A stretch of 64,000 nt of DNA from Cenococcum geophilum 1.58 (lineage: Eukaryota; Ascomycota; Dothideomycetes; Gloniales; Gloniaceae): the NCBI GenBank assembly GCA_001692895.1, contig KV748176.1, forward strand, positions 2,356,001 through 2,420,000, written 5' to 3'. Below are positions 47,890 through 58,252 of the stretch, piece after piece. Both the position numbers and the translations under genes were made by a program. The notes beneath the pieces were generated by a model. That model saw nothing but the letters and a program-made list of their open reading frames with translations. It was not told the DNA's origin and ran no database searches. The number at the start of each line of letters is the position of its first letter. The stretch's first letter is position 1.

Positions 47890-49249
47890 AGCTTAATCGG
47901 TTCTAGCGCCTCCTATACTATCTTAACTAACCCATTTATATCTATTCTTAGTAGTCGCACTACTGCTAATATAAGGTCCGTAATACTATCCCCTTCCTCT
48001 TTATCTTTATTTTTAAATATATCTCCTATCTCTAAGTTGTTTATTAAAGGTATAGCATTCCCATCTTTAATTTAATAACCTTTATTATTTTTAATACCTC
48101 CTATTAGATCCTCTACGTCTAATCGTTATAACTAGCTAGTGACGTTTATTCTCTCTCTTAGTAAAGTTATGCCGTCCTATTCTCGTTATACGAAGAAGAA
48201 GTTAGTATACAGTACTAGGACAAAAGTCTCCGGCTGGGAGCCTTTTTACACCAAAACTCACCTAAAACACCTTTGGATTTTATACCCACCACAATATTTT
48301 ATTAAGTTAAAATTAAAGCTTTTTATTAGTAGTATTTTATAATAATAATGTGGAAAATTATTATAAAGCTATAAAGTTAGGTAAGGATTAAAAATCCTAA
48401 TTCTCCATATAAAATCGCTTAAAAATCGCTTAAATTTAAGTATCTAAACTTTAGAGTATATTTATCTTTATAATAATAATTTATTAGTTAAATCTAAATA
48501 GATAATTTTACTTAGAAAGTAAATTTTTATAATTATTAATTTTTGTAGCATAAAATTTTAATGTTTTTTATTATAAAGATGCGCTGCGAAGAAGCTGAGT
48601 TTTGGTAGGAAATCGCTTCCGACCGGAGACTTTTGTCCCATGACTGTATATTATAATCGCAGCTCCGTCTAGTTACTAACCTTTTTTTATACTAAGTATA
48701 CGTAAGCGAATATGCGATCGTCCTATAATGTTTAATCCGTCTCTAACGCTAAGTATACGCGTCTTATTATTCTTTATAACCGTCTAATTCCTTATCTAAT
48801 CTCCTTTAGGGTTACGTATATTAGTAGCAACTAAAAACCTAAAAAGTAAGCTAGCTGAGGCCCTTGCTAAAGTATAGTATTATTTTAATAAGGCGTCTTA
48901 AGCTCTAAAAGCTTAACTAAATACTTATACTTACCTAAGCCATCTAGTAAAGGTTTATAAAAAGGTGCGCTTAAAAGAGCTTTACTTAGTAAAGTAAGGT
49001 CTATCTAAACTTAAGGCTAAGAAGGCTAAAAAGGATTCTAATTAAGAAGAGGTGGAAATAGTTTATACGCTAGTAGTAGATCCCTTAAATAATCCGGCTT
49101 ATTTATTACCTTTAACTAATCCCTTTATCTTTAGCTCCTTCTTAATATTACCAAACCCATTTTCTTCTAATACTCCTATACCTTTTCTATAGCATTTTTT
49201 AAATTCTATAGTAGTTTCTAGGTAGTCTTATTATAGCCTATCTACTTAA
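47890..49249 (+). pseudogene. Convergent (antisense) ORF of Gypsy K, split by a MITE
   Basis: From about 47900 a frame reads SASYTILTNPFISILSSRTT, ANIRSVILSPSSLSLFL, SKLFIKGIAFPSLI, then SKVMPSYSRYTKKKLV right up to the MITE at 48208. After the MITE, coding resumes (NLKSKLAEALAKV, TYLSHLVKVYKKVRLKELYL, LKAKKAKKDSN, VEIVYTLVVDPLNNPAYLLP) to a TAA at 49247-49249. Stops are few and of RIP type. It lies downstream of K's minus-strand pol and runs toward it, as in F and J. The 67-codon ORF at 48139-48342 is a read-through into the MITE. Confidence 0.55.
48208..48648. mobile_element. MITE, 441 bp, Tc1/mariner-pogo type
   Basis: Terminal inverted repeats: left TACAGTACTAGGACAAAAGT continuing CTCCGGCTGG, right the reverse complement TACAGTCATGGGACAAAAGT continuing CTCCGGTCGG; similarity extends further to CCAAAACTCA. 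Flanked by TA (48206-48207 and 48649-48650), the target duplication of this superfamily. No transposase ORF. The inner part is AT-rich. A Fot1/pogo-like parent is likely but is not in the window. Confidence 0.88.
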
Positions 49250-49259
49250 CTTTATACTA

Positions 49260-51832
49260 TATTTTATTGTTAATATCCTTATAACTAATAATCCTTAAAA
49301 CTTGCTATTTGTCTTCCTCTTATCCTCTATATATATTTACTTTATGAATTAGTAGCTTAATATTCCTATATACTAGCTCTAGTATTGCAATATACTATAT
49401 AGGGTAGATCTTTATCTTAGCTAATAGGTTTAACTTAAATATAACCGGTAAAATNCTCTATATAATTTTAAAAGGTCCTAGTCTAACGTAGTCTAATTTC
49501 TTACTTAGTTGTTAACTCTTAAAAATTTTATATGGTAGCTATACTTTATCCCCCTCCTTAAGATCTAGTCTCTTAGATCTCTTAGCGTCGTAGTACCTTT
49601 TTATTCTTTTTTGTACTACCTTTACTAATTTTATAAGGTCTACATAAAGATTTATTAATTTCTTTATCCTTTCTTTAGCTGTGCTACTTATTTTCTTTAC
49701 TTATTATAGTAATAACGATATTCTTAGCTTATATCCATAATTTGCCTTAAATAGTAATATGCCTATTCCTTTTTATGGTGTTATATTATATATAAACTGT
49801 ATAACTAGTAATAATAATACCTAATTATTTTATGCATAATTAATATAATGCCTTAGATACTATTCTAGCGTCTAATTTAATTTTTCTATTTATTTATCCG
49901 TCTGCGAATAATATATAGTAAAAGTTACTACTCTAACTCCTTATTCCGCTAAGAATACCTCTTAAAATACTACTATAAATCTTAGATCTCTATCTAATAT
50001 AATCTTGCTTAATACTCTATATTTTATAAATACTTCCTTAATATAGATTCTAGTAATATTTTCCGCTAAGATTTCTTCTATATATGCTATAAAGTAGCCC
50101 TATTTAGTTAACTTATCTACTATTACTAGGATTACGTCGTACTCCTATCCGGTAATAGGATCTCTTAACTTTAGTAACTTAATAATAAAGTCCCATAATA
50201 TAACCTCCTATAGTCTCTTTAGTATTTTAATAGGTTATAGCCCTCTATATAGCTTATACCTTATTAGTTTATTTCTTTAGTAATTTAAACACTTTTTTAT
50301 TACTTTTCTAGCTATGCCTTAATTCTATTAATAATATATTCTTCTTAAAGTCTTAACACTAAGCCTATTGCTCTATTATGCCCTTAAGTTATTCCCTTAT
50401 AGAAATCTTCTATAAAATGCTTTGCTATACTTTTTAGGATATACTTTACTTTTTAATTTTTATATATATCCATCTATAGATCTTTTAGCTATATTTTTAG
50501 AATTCTTTATACCTAAAAGCTTTTTAGTATCTTATAAACTTTTTCTAGTTTATTATTTTCTTAAGTTACTACTAGCTTAGGGTAATTATATCTAATTAAT
50601 CTGTCCTTATCTTTATATAGTATTACTCCTAATAATTTCTTATTGTTTTATAGTTTAGCCTTTCTACTAAGTATGTCTGCTTTTATATTTTTAGTTCCTT
50701 TAGTATACTAAATCTTAAAATAGTATTCTATAAGTATCTCTGCCTATTTAACCTATTTGCAATTAAGTTCTTTTATTATTAAAAACCCCGTTAGGTTTTT
50801 ATAATTTATCTTAACTATAAATAGTTTTTTTTACGCCTTATAAGAATGCTTTTTATTTTTTAAGTATTATAACTATACCTAACAACTCCTTGTTATAGAT
50901 GTTATAGTTTAACTCTAGTAGTATTATCTTCCAACTATAGTATGCCACTAAATGCTATATATTCCTATACCTCTATAGTAAGTATACTCCTAGTATAAAG
51001 TCTAATATATCTATTTTTATAACTGTATTTAGTCCTAGTTAATAGATTTTAAAAATTAGCTCTTAGGTAAATAACTCCTTAAATTCCTTAAATAACTTCT
51101 TTTATTCGTCTCCCTATACCTATAGTTTTTCTTTCTTTATAAGCCTAGTAAATAGTTTAATATTCTTTAACTACTATACTATAAACCTTCTATAGTAGTT
51201 GCAAACCCCTAAAAATAACCTTAACTGCGTTATATTCTCTAGTTTTTGCTAACTTACTATAGCTTTAATTTTTTTTAGGTCTATACTAATATAACCTAGT
51301 TTAATGATAAATTTAATAAAATCTATTTTCCTAGTAAAGAACTCGTATTTTTTAATTACTACTAGTATCTGTTCTTCTTATAGTCTCTTTAAAACCCATT
51401 TAACGTGTTCCCTATATTCTTCCTTAGTTATTAAGTAGATAATAATAATATTAAAGTATACTATAACAAACTTATTAAGGTGTTCTCTTAATACACTATT
51501 AATTTATTTTTAAAACGTTGCTAGTATATTTATTAATCCGAATTGTATAACTAATAGTTTATATACCCCTTCTTTTAACCTAAAAGCTGCCTTCTATTTA
51601 TTGCCTTTCTTAATTTAAATTTAATGGTACGCCCATTTTAGATCTATCTTTATAAAGATTTGCGCATTACCTATCTAATCCTAAATTTCGCTAATTAAGG
51701 GTAAAGAATACCTATCCTTTTAAGTAATACTATTTAACTATCTATAGTTAATGCATAGCCTAAGTTTTCCGTTCTTCTTTAGTATAAACAATACTAGATA
51801 TCCTACTAATAACTATAATAGTCTAATGTATC
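49260..51832 (-). pseudogene. Gypsy K pol (5' truncated)
   Basis: The minus strand gives RT from the right edge: LRLCINYR, LNSITQKDRYSLPLISEI and FIKIDLKWAYH at about 51770-51640; the catalytic box is degraded to YFNIIIIYL. RNase H follows (VYLLQRYRNIQHLVAYYS, LNYNIYNKELLGIVITLKK), then integrase to about 49450. The gag and early pol are missing: LTR C of element D begins at 51833. One undetermined base (N) is at 49455. Confidence 0.7.
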
Positions 51833-52203
51833 TATCACGGAGTAAGTATAAGCGACGATAATATATAGCAAAGTAGATATTATTAAGCTATGTATATAAA
51901 CTATATAATAAGATCAAGACGTTATATAAGGAAAGAAGGTAGGAGAATGGGAAGAAAGGGCATATATTGTTAACTTGGTTGCTTAGTTAATATATATATA
52001 GGGCAGAACAGGGTTTAGGTTATAGTCCTAGCAGAACTTAGTAGAATTTAGTGGAACTTGGCAGAATATAGTAGAATGCCATAGATTGCCGTTAAATTGC
52101 CATCAGATTGCCGTTAGATTACCATTTCGCGGTTAGTCTTTAATTGCTAAGTTAGTAGAAACAGGTAGATGTATGCAAGGTGTTACGGGGGTATCCCGTA
52201 ATA
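51833..52203 (-). repeat. LTR C of Gypsy D (3' LTR)
   Basis: TATCACGGAGTAAGTATAAGC to GTATCCCGTAATA, 371 bp, the same family and length as the solo LTR at 26968. Followed by GTACCCCCCTTTTAAAC, a reverse-complement polypurine tract, so internal sequence extends right on the minus strand. Confidence 0.85.
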
Positions 52204-52379
52204 GTACCCCCCTTTTAAACTTAAGCTTCTGCGAGATAGGGCTATAGTAGTTCTAGGTAGAGTTTATAAAAGTCTTTTACGGCTTATATAAGTCCTATAG
52301 AGTTAACAGGTTTCCATAAGGGCTTAGTAAAGCCTCTCTATTTTATAGGGTATATATACTAGCGTTTCCGTTTATCGTA

Positions 52380-54880
52380 CTTAATGTTATTAATTCTTTT
52401 AATAAAGTAGTTATTCTTACTATCCACTTTGACTGGTGGGGGAGGGTCTTATATTTATTTAGGCAGGGCGTCTAATACGGGGGCAGTAAGGTAGAGGACT
52501 AACGTATAGAATACGGGGTGGATTTTAACCGTATTAGGGAGCTTTAGTTAGTAGGCGTAAGAGAAAACAACCTTCTTAATCTTATAAGGGCCAGCGTTCT
52601 TCTAATTAAGTTTCTTAGCAGGTTATTTTGTGTTTAGGTTTCTTATATCTAGCTAAACAAAGTTACTAATTTAGTAGGCCGGTGCTAGGGTTCGTTTTTT
52701 ATTCGCTGCGGCTTTATAGACAGATTAGGCCTATGTTATTTTATTAGTAAGGAACTATTATAGTTCCTCTATCTTCTCTATAAATTTATTTACTTCTGCA
52801 ACTTATAAGGCGTAATGAGTGGGGTAAGAAATATTACTAAAAGGTTTAAAACCCATTTATAGGTACTAGCCATAATTGGCTAGGAATAGGGAAACCTTTA
52901 TAGTTTCTAAGATAGAATTATTTGCAGTAAACTCGGCGAATATAAGCCAGTTAATCTAGTCATTTTATAGATATGACGTGTATATCTAGATATACTATTC
53001 TATTATAGCGTTTACACGTTCTATTTAACTATCTATTTTTAGGTAATATGTAGTAAATAGTAGTGCTTTAATGCGGAGTTAGGTAGTTAGTTCTTTCCAG
53101 AATATAAAGATAAACTGGCTGCCTCTATTAGAGATAATTATTTCGGGGAGTCTATAGAGTTTCTATACGTAATCTAGGAACAGTTAAGCAACGGTAGGCG
53201 TTAATATATTAGGGCAGGCGATTAAATACCTCATCTTAGATAGTTAGTCTACAACTACTATAATATTCGTACAGCCTTTACTTATAGGGAGATCAACAAT
53301 AAAGTTAATTAAGATGTCCTTCCATCTTCGGTCTAGAATAGGTAGTTGCTTTAAGAGGCCGTTATACGTCTTATACAAAGCTTTAGCTTATCAGCAGATA
53401 TGGCAGCTAGAGACGTACCTTTATATTATATTATATATATTCAGCTAATAGTATTCTTATTAAAGCAGTTCTAGGGTTTTTCCTTAGCCTAGGTAGCCAG
53501 CTACTAGTAGATTATATATATGTTTAAGGAGCTTAAGCTTAAGTTCATTATAGTTAGGTATAACTAGGCGGTTCCGGTAATATAAGCGGTTTCCGTAGGC
53601 TTTGTATTTACTTAGAGAAATCTTTTTAAAGCGTCTGATGCTATTATATATTAGCTTAAGCGTCTCTTAAATAAACTCGTTATTTAGGTATTTATTAACT
53701 ATAATCTGTTTAATTAATCAATTAGTTATTTTAAGGACGTGTACCGTAAGGTCTTTAGTAGGAGGGTTAAATAGTTTAGGGCGAAGCAGGGTCTAATTTT
53801 AGTAAGAGCGCGCTTTTTCTAGGGCTGGCACGTCTTGCGAGTGTTGGGTTAGGGCGTTAGGCTTCTAACCTTAAACGCCCAGGCGGTATATAATTAAAAA
53901 TTGGAAATAAGATAGATATTTTAACCAACAGGCCTAATAATAAGTTAGCTGTTTTATAGTCGTAAAGTACTATAGGTTCTTATAGTTGCTAAGAACCTTA
54001 ATTAGAAATCTAGCGCCTTCTAGTTCGGGTCGCTATTATTTAAAACATCTAATAATAGCAAACAATTCCTTATCGTAGATCTTGTAGTTATATTTAGCTA
54101 GGCTTAGTTATTTTAAGAAGTATACTACGGGGTATAATACTCTATCCTCGTTATATTAAGACAGAATGCCTTTAATAACATAGTTAGATAAGTCGGCTTC
54201 TATCATGATAACACTTATTTAGTTTAGGTTAAAGTATTAGAGTACGGGTGTAGTAGTAAATATAACCTTTAGATAGGCAAAGGCCTTCTTACATTCCTTA
54301 TTAAAGACAAAGACTTTATCCTTTTAGGTTAGAGCTATAAGGGGTAAAACTAGGGCGGAGAAGTTATTAATAAACCATTAGTAGAAATTAGCAAATCCTA
54401 TAAAAGCTCTTACGTCCTTAACGTTCTCAGGTTCTTGCCAATTCACAATTACTTCGACTTTCTTTAGGTCCATTTGTATACCGTTTATAGAAATAAGAAG
54501 TCTAAGGTATAGGACTTCCGTTTTATAAAACTCGCACTTATCTATATCTAATTATAGACTAGCTCTATATAGGGCTTATAGGATAAGGTCAACGTATTTC
54601 TAATATTCGGTTAGGTTATTACTATATATTAGGATGTTGTTAATATAAGCAGTATAGAAGATGTCTAAGTAGGGACGCAAGGTATTATTTATATAATGTT
54701 AAAACAAGCTTAGAGCGTTTGCGAGGCCAAAGGGTGTTACTAAGTACTTAAATAGTCCATATCGGGTACAAAATGCAATAAGCTATTTATCTCCTTTTGT
54801 AATATAGAGACGGTTAAATGCAGAGATAATATTGAGCTTCGTGTAGTAACGAGCCTTACTTAGTCGGTTTAGTGTCTCTT
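52380..54880 (-). pseudogene. Gypsy D pol (5' truncated)
   Basis: RT from 54880: ETLNRLSKARYYTKLNIISA, FNRLYITKGDK, FCTRYGLFKYLVTPFGLANA, catalytic box AYINNILIY (both Asp lost), GIQMDLKKVEVIVNWQEPEN, VRAFIGFANFY. RNase H at about 54250-53850 (IEADLSNYVIKGILS, KYNYKIYDKELFAIIRCFK), integrase about 53450-52600. Joined abruptly at 54881 to plus-strand element L; gag and the 5' LTR are absent. Confidence 0.75.
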
Positions 54881-56009
54881 AGGCTTAGGCCCTTTATTAG
54901 CTATTTCTAGAATAACTGGTCTAAACTACTACCCTTAATAGACTATACCTAAGCAACCCTACCCTATAACTCTATAGGGTTTGCCCTAATTTAGCTAGAA
55001 ATAGGATACTTACCCTATATAAACTTTAACTAGAAAAGGCTAGAAGAACCCTAGACTATATAAGAGAAGCTATTCTATAGTAAGGCCTAATAGTACACTA
55101 AGCGCTTAGAGGAAGCCTATATAGTAGCCTATAAAAACTTAAAAATAGCCTAAAGGTAAATAAATACTATTAAGAGCCTAACTTTACCCCTAGCGATATA
55201 GTCTAGGTTATAATAAGGAATTAAAAAACCGAATAACCTAGCCGTAAGCTAGACTACTAGATAGTAGGACCGTATAAGGTCCTTAAAAAGATAGGTAATT
55301 TATATAAGGCAAAACTCCTAGATTTAATTAGTATTTACCCTATTTTTTACTAGATAAGTTACGGAAGGCTATAAATAACCTATTACCTAGATAAAAGAAC
55401 GAGCCTCCACTACTAACTTAAATAAACGGTAATAATAAATGGGAAGTTAACGAAATACTAGCCTATAAGATAGCATAGGGAATACTAAAACACTATATTT
55501 AATAAAAGGGCTACGACTTAGACCTAACCTAGTACCCTATATAGAACTTTATAGGCTACCCCTAAAAGCTTAAAGAGTTCTATAACTAATACCCTAATAT
55601 ACCCGGACCCCTAAAGTACTTAAATAAGTAGATAGAATGCTAGTATAGTAAAGATAATAAGCTACTAGAAGAATATAGGGACAAAAACGCCCTAAAGCCC
55701 TAATACAGCATCCTACTAAATTCTACTAAGTTATACTATTTTCTGCCAGTACTATAAAACTTTAGATATCTAAGAACTTCAACCGCCGGTTAAAGTTATC
55801 TAATTAGGCAGATCTTTACTAAGATTTTTAGCGGCTCTTCTAGCCTATTGCTTTCCACATAAACTATAGTCGTCTTTTATACTTAGTCCAGACGCACTCG
55901 CGTCTTCTTCTCCTTATCTTATATTTTATAATCTCGCGTTTTTATAAGCCTAGTACTATCTTATTCCTAACTAAGTCTAAGGGCAGGCTTTCTTTCAAAA
56001 GGGGGGTAA
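54881..56009 (+). pseudogene. Gypsy L integrase C terminus and chromodomain
   Basis: The plus strand shows the end of integrase (KVLKKIGNLYKAKLLDLISI, YPIFY) and a chromodomain: ILAYKIA, KGYDLDLT, NFIGYP, KLKEFYN, YPNIPGPLKYLNK, IEC, SKDNKLLEEYRDKNALKP. This is a chromovirus tail. Then come the P1 palindrome (55775) and a terminal block AAGGGCAGGCTTTCTTTC with polypurine tract AAAAGGGGGGTAA leading into the LTR at 56010. Truncated on the left by the junction with D. Confidence 0.7.
55775..55797. repeat. P1 palindrome, copy in fragment L
   Basis: Arms AACTTCAACCG and CGGTTAAAGTT, one mismatch. Preceded by TAGATATCTAAG, followed by ATCTAATTAGGCAGATC. About 210 bp before the polypurine tract. 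Confidence 0.8.
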
Positions 56010-56215
56010 TGTAACGGCGCTATAGTACGCCACCTGCCAAATTCTGCTATATTCTACCGACCTACAATTGGCTCGCCTATTATTAGCGCCTTGGCGAATA
56101 CCCTATATATTTATTTACTTCGGTCCTAGCGACCCCTTTTTCCTTCTCTTTAGCTTAGTATCTTCGTAATATAGCATTCTATAAGCTTTTAAAGGCATTT
56201 ATATAAGCTGTAACA
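56010..56215 (+). repeat. LTR of Gypsy L (206 bp)
   Basis: TGTAACGGCGCTATAGTACG to TATAAGCTGTAACA. It is preceded by L's polypurine tract, so a 3' LTR of L, and followed by another plus-oriented Gypsy fragment (M). Related LTRs: 6005-6228 (inverted) and a scrap at 6759. Confidence 0.8.
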
Positions 56216-57590
56216 ATAAATATAAAGCCTAGTATGGGTGATAGCCTTTTTATAATAAATACCCTATAGGAAACTACTAAATAGGTCGTAGAGATACTAT
56301 AAAGAGGCAGCGATCTTAAAGATCTTATAAGATACTTCTATTGTTATATATTACTTTAGCTTAAGTAATATATAGAGAGTATACTATAGTACCTTAAACG
56401 CTGTGTTAAAGAATTCCCTACCCTTTACTAGCTACTAGATATAACTATTTAATGGATAGTAGCGACTATATATAAATAACTACTATAGCGCGCGACGCTG
56501 CCTATAAGTATTCTAAGGGAGCTTTAGAATCTACCTAATTATAATATAGAGGATAAACGTAACCCTAATCTATTATATGTTCTATTAGGCCTAAGGAATT
56601 TACTAAGGGTGTTTTTAGGTAGGTAAGCTAAAATCCTTCTATAGAACTTAGAATATAATTATATAATTAATTTAGAAAAAGGTAAGTAACCGCTAAACTT
56701 TTCTATTTATAACCTTTCTTATAAAGAGCTTAAAATCCTATAGAAATACCTTAATAGTTGCTTAGAAAAGGGGTAAATTTAGCTTAGTATATTACTAGTA
56801 GGCCTATTAATTTTTTTATCCTAAAACTAAATAGAACTCTAAGGCTATATATAGACTATCGTAGTCTTAATAAAATTATAATTAAAAACCGTTGTCTATT
56901 ACTACTAGTTAGTAAAATACTAAATTAACTATTGAGGGCGAAGATCTTTATAAAGCTAGATTTATAAGACGCCTATTATAGGCTCTATATTAAAGAAGGG
57001 AATAAGTAAAAAACCGCTTTTAAAACCTAATACAGCTACTTTAAGTATTTAGTAATACATTTTAGGCTAGCTAATATGCCTATAATATTCTAATTATATA
57101 TTTATAGGGCCTTAGGGGGACTAGTTAATCGTATATATATTATATATTTAGATAATATCCTAATCTACTTAGAAGATAAGAATTAGCTTAAATAGTACGT
57201 CTGCAAAGTTCTAGAATATCTAGACAATTAGGCCTCTACGCTAAGGCGTTAAAGTATATCTATAATACTAAGTAGGTTAAGTTCCTAGGTTATATTATAA
57301 CGCCTATAGGTATAGACGGTTTAAGAGTAGCCGGAGCTATAGAACTATTAAGATATTTAAATATTCCTAGGCTTTACCAACTTCTATAGGCGCTTTATCT
57401 ATAACTACTTAGACGTCGCCTAGTACCTATTTAATTACGTTATAAAAGCTTTCTAAGACTTAGTTTAGGGAGTAAAAAGCTTAAAGGTAGGGAGGAAGAA
57501 AACTAAGAAGAGATTAACTAAATAGTATAAACTATAGATATGGCCCGGAAAGGTTTAGGAAGCCTTTTTAGGAACTAAAGTCCATATATC
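56216..57590 (+). pseudogene. Gypsy M reverse transcriptase fragment
   Basis: The plus frame gives [80 protein letters not shown], then the box YLDNILIYLED (second Asp lost) and FLGFTNFYRRFIYNYLDVA. It stops near 57590, where base composition returns to normal. Gag is missing. With L's LTR to the left it could be an L-LTR-L tandem derivative or a separate fragment. Confidence 0.7.
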
Positions 57591-58252
57591 TGCATTTTGG
57601 ACAGACCTAACATAGGTTGTTATTAGCGTGGTTAGTTGCCCGACGTCTGGATCGTTAAGGTTTAGACAGCTAGATTGGCCTCTTAATTAGAGCCGTCGGA
57701 TTGGCCTGATTAATAAGGCCCGGTTGCAAACGTCTGTAGACGGCGGATAGGGCTTATAGCTTAGCTTTAAGCCTTTTTAGGTATAGTTTAGGGGTAAATT
57801 AGGGGGAAATAGTGAATGCACGGACCATGCACGGACGCAAAACAACGCAAACGCGTCCTTCCCCTCTTTTACGCGTATCGAGAGGTACTAAGAGCTCTAT
57901 CAATCGGATCTAGTCCGGATTAAGACGGATAACCTCATGGACTGACTGGATTGGGCAGCTAAAATTTGGGCGATCAATCGGGCGACGGTCAGTCTACGGA
58001 CTGGCCGCTTAATTGACCACGCTGGATGTCACTTGGTCCGGGAAAGACGCAAGAGCTTAAGAAACACCTAGGCCAATCCATGTGTGGTTGCCAACTAGTG
58101 TCTTCCTAGCCACTTCACATCACCTAACTTCGTTGCGATTGTTCAGATGAGGAATTGGACTGGGCCCCGAGATAGATTCTGGCTTGACTAACCATCGTTA
58201 GCCTCTGCCTCCCATGCGTGTGCAAATTTCCAATAACGTGATAAGGGTGAAC
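57591..58252. other. Gene-free transition zone
   Basis: Moderate-GC sequence between the retroelement block and the symporter stop. No ORF or RNA gene recognised. It contains short words repeated locally (GATTGGCCTC/GATTGGCCTG; GCACGGAC twice). Confidence 0.5.

Noticed and set aside
48139-48342. 67-codon plus-strand ORF
   Set aside because: Chimera of the K convergent ORF and the left end of the MITE.
49455-49455. Undetermined base (N)
   Set aside because: Single ambiguous call inside a dead Gypsy pol; not evidence of an assembly gap by itself.
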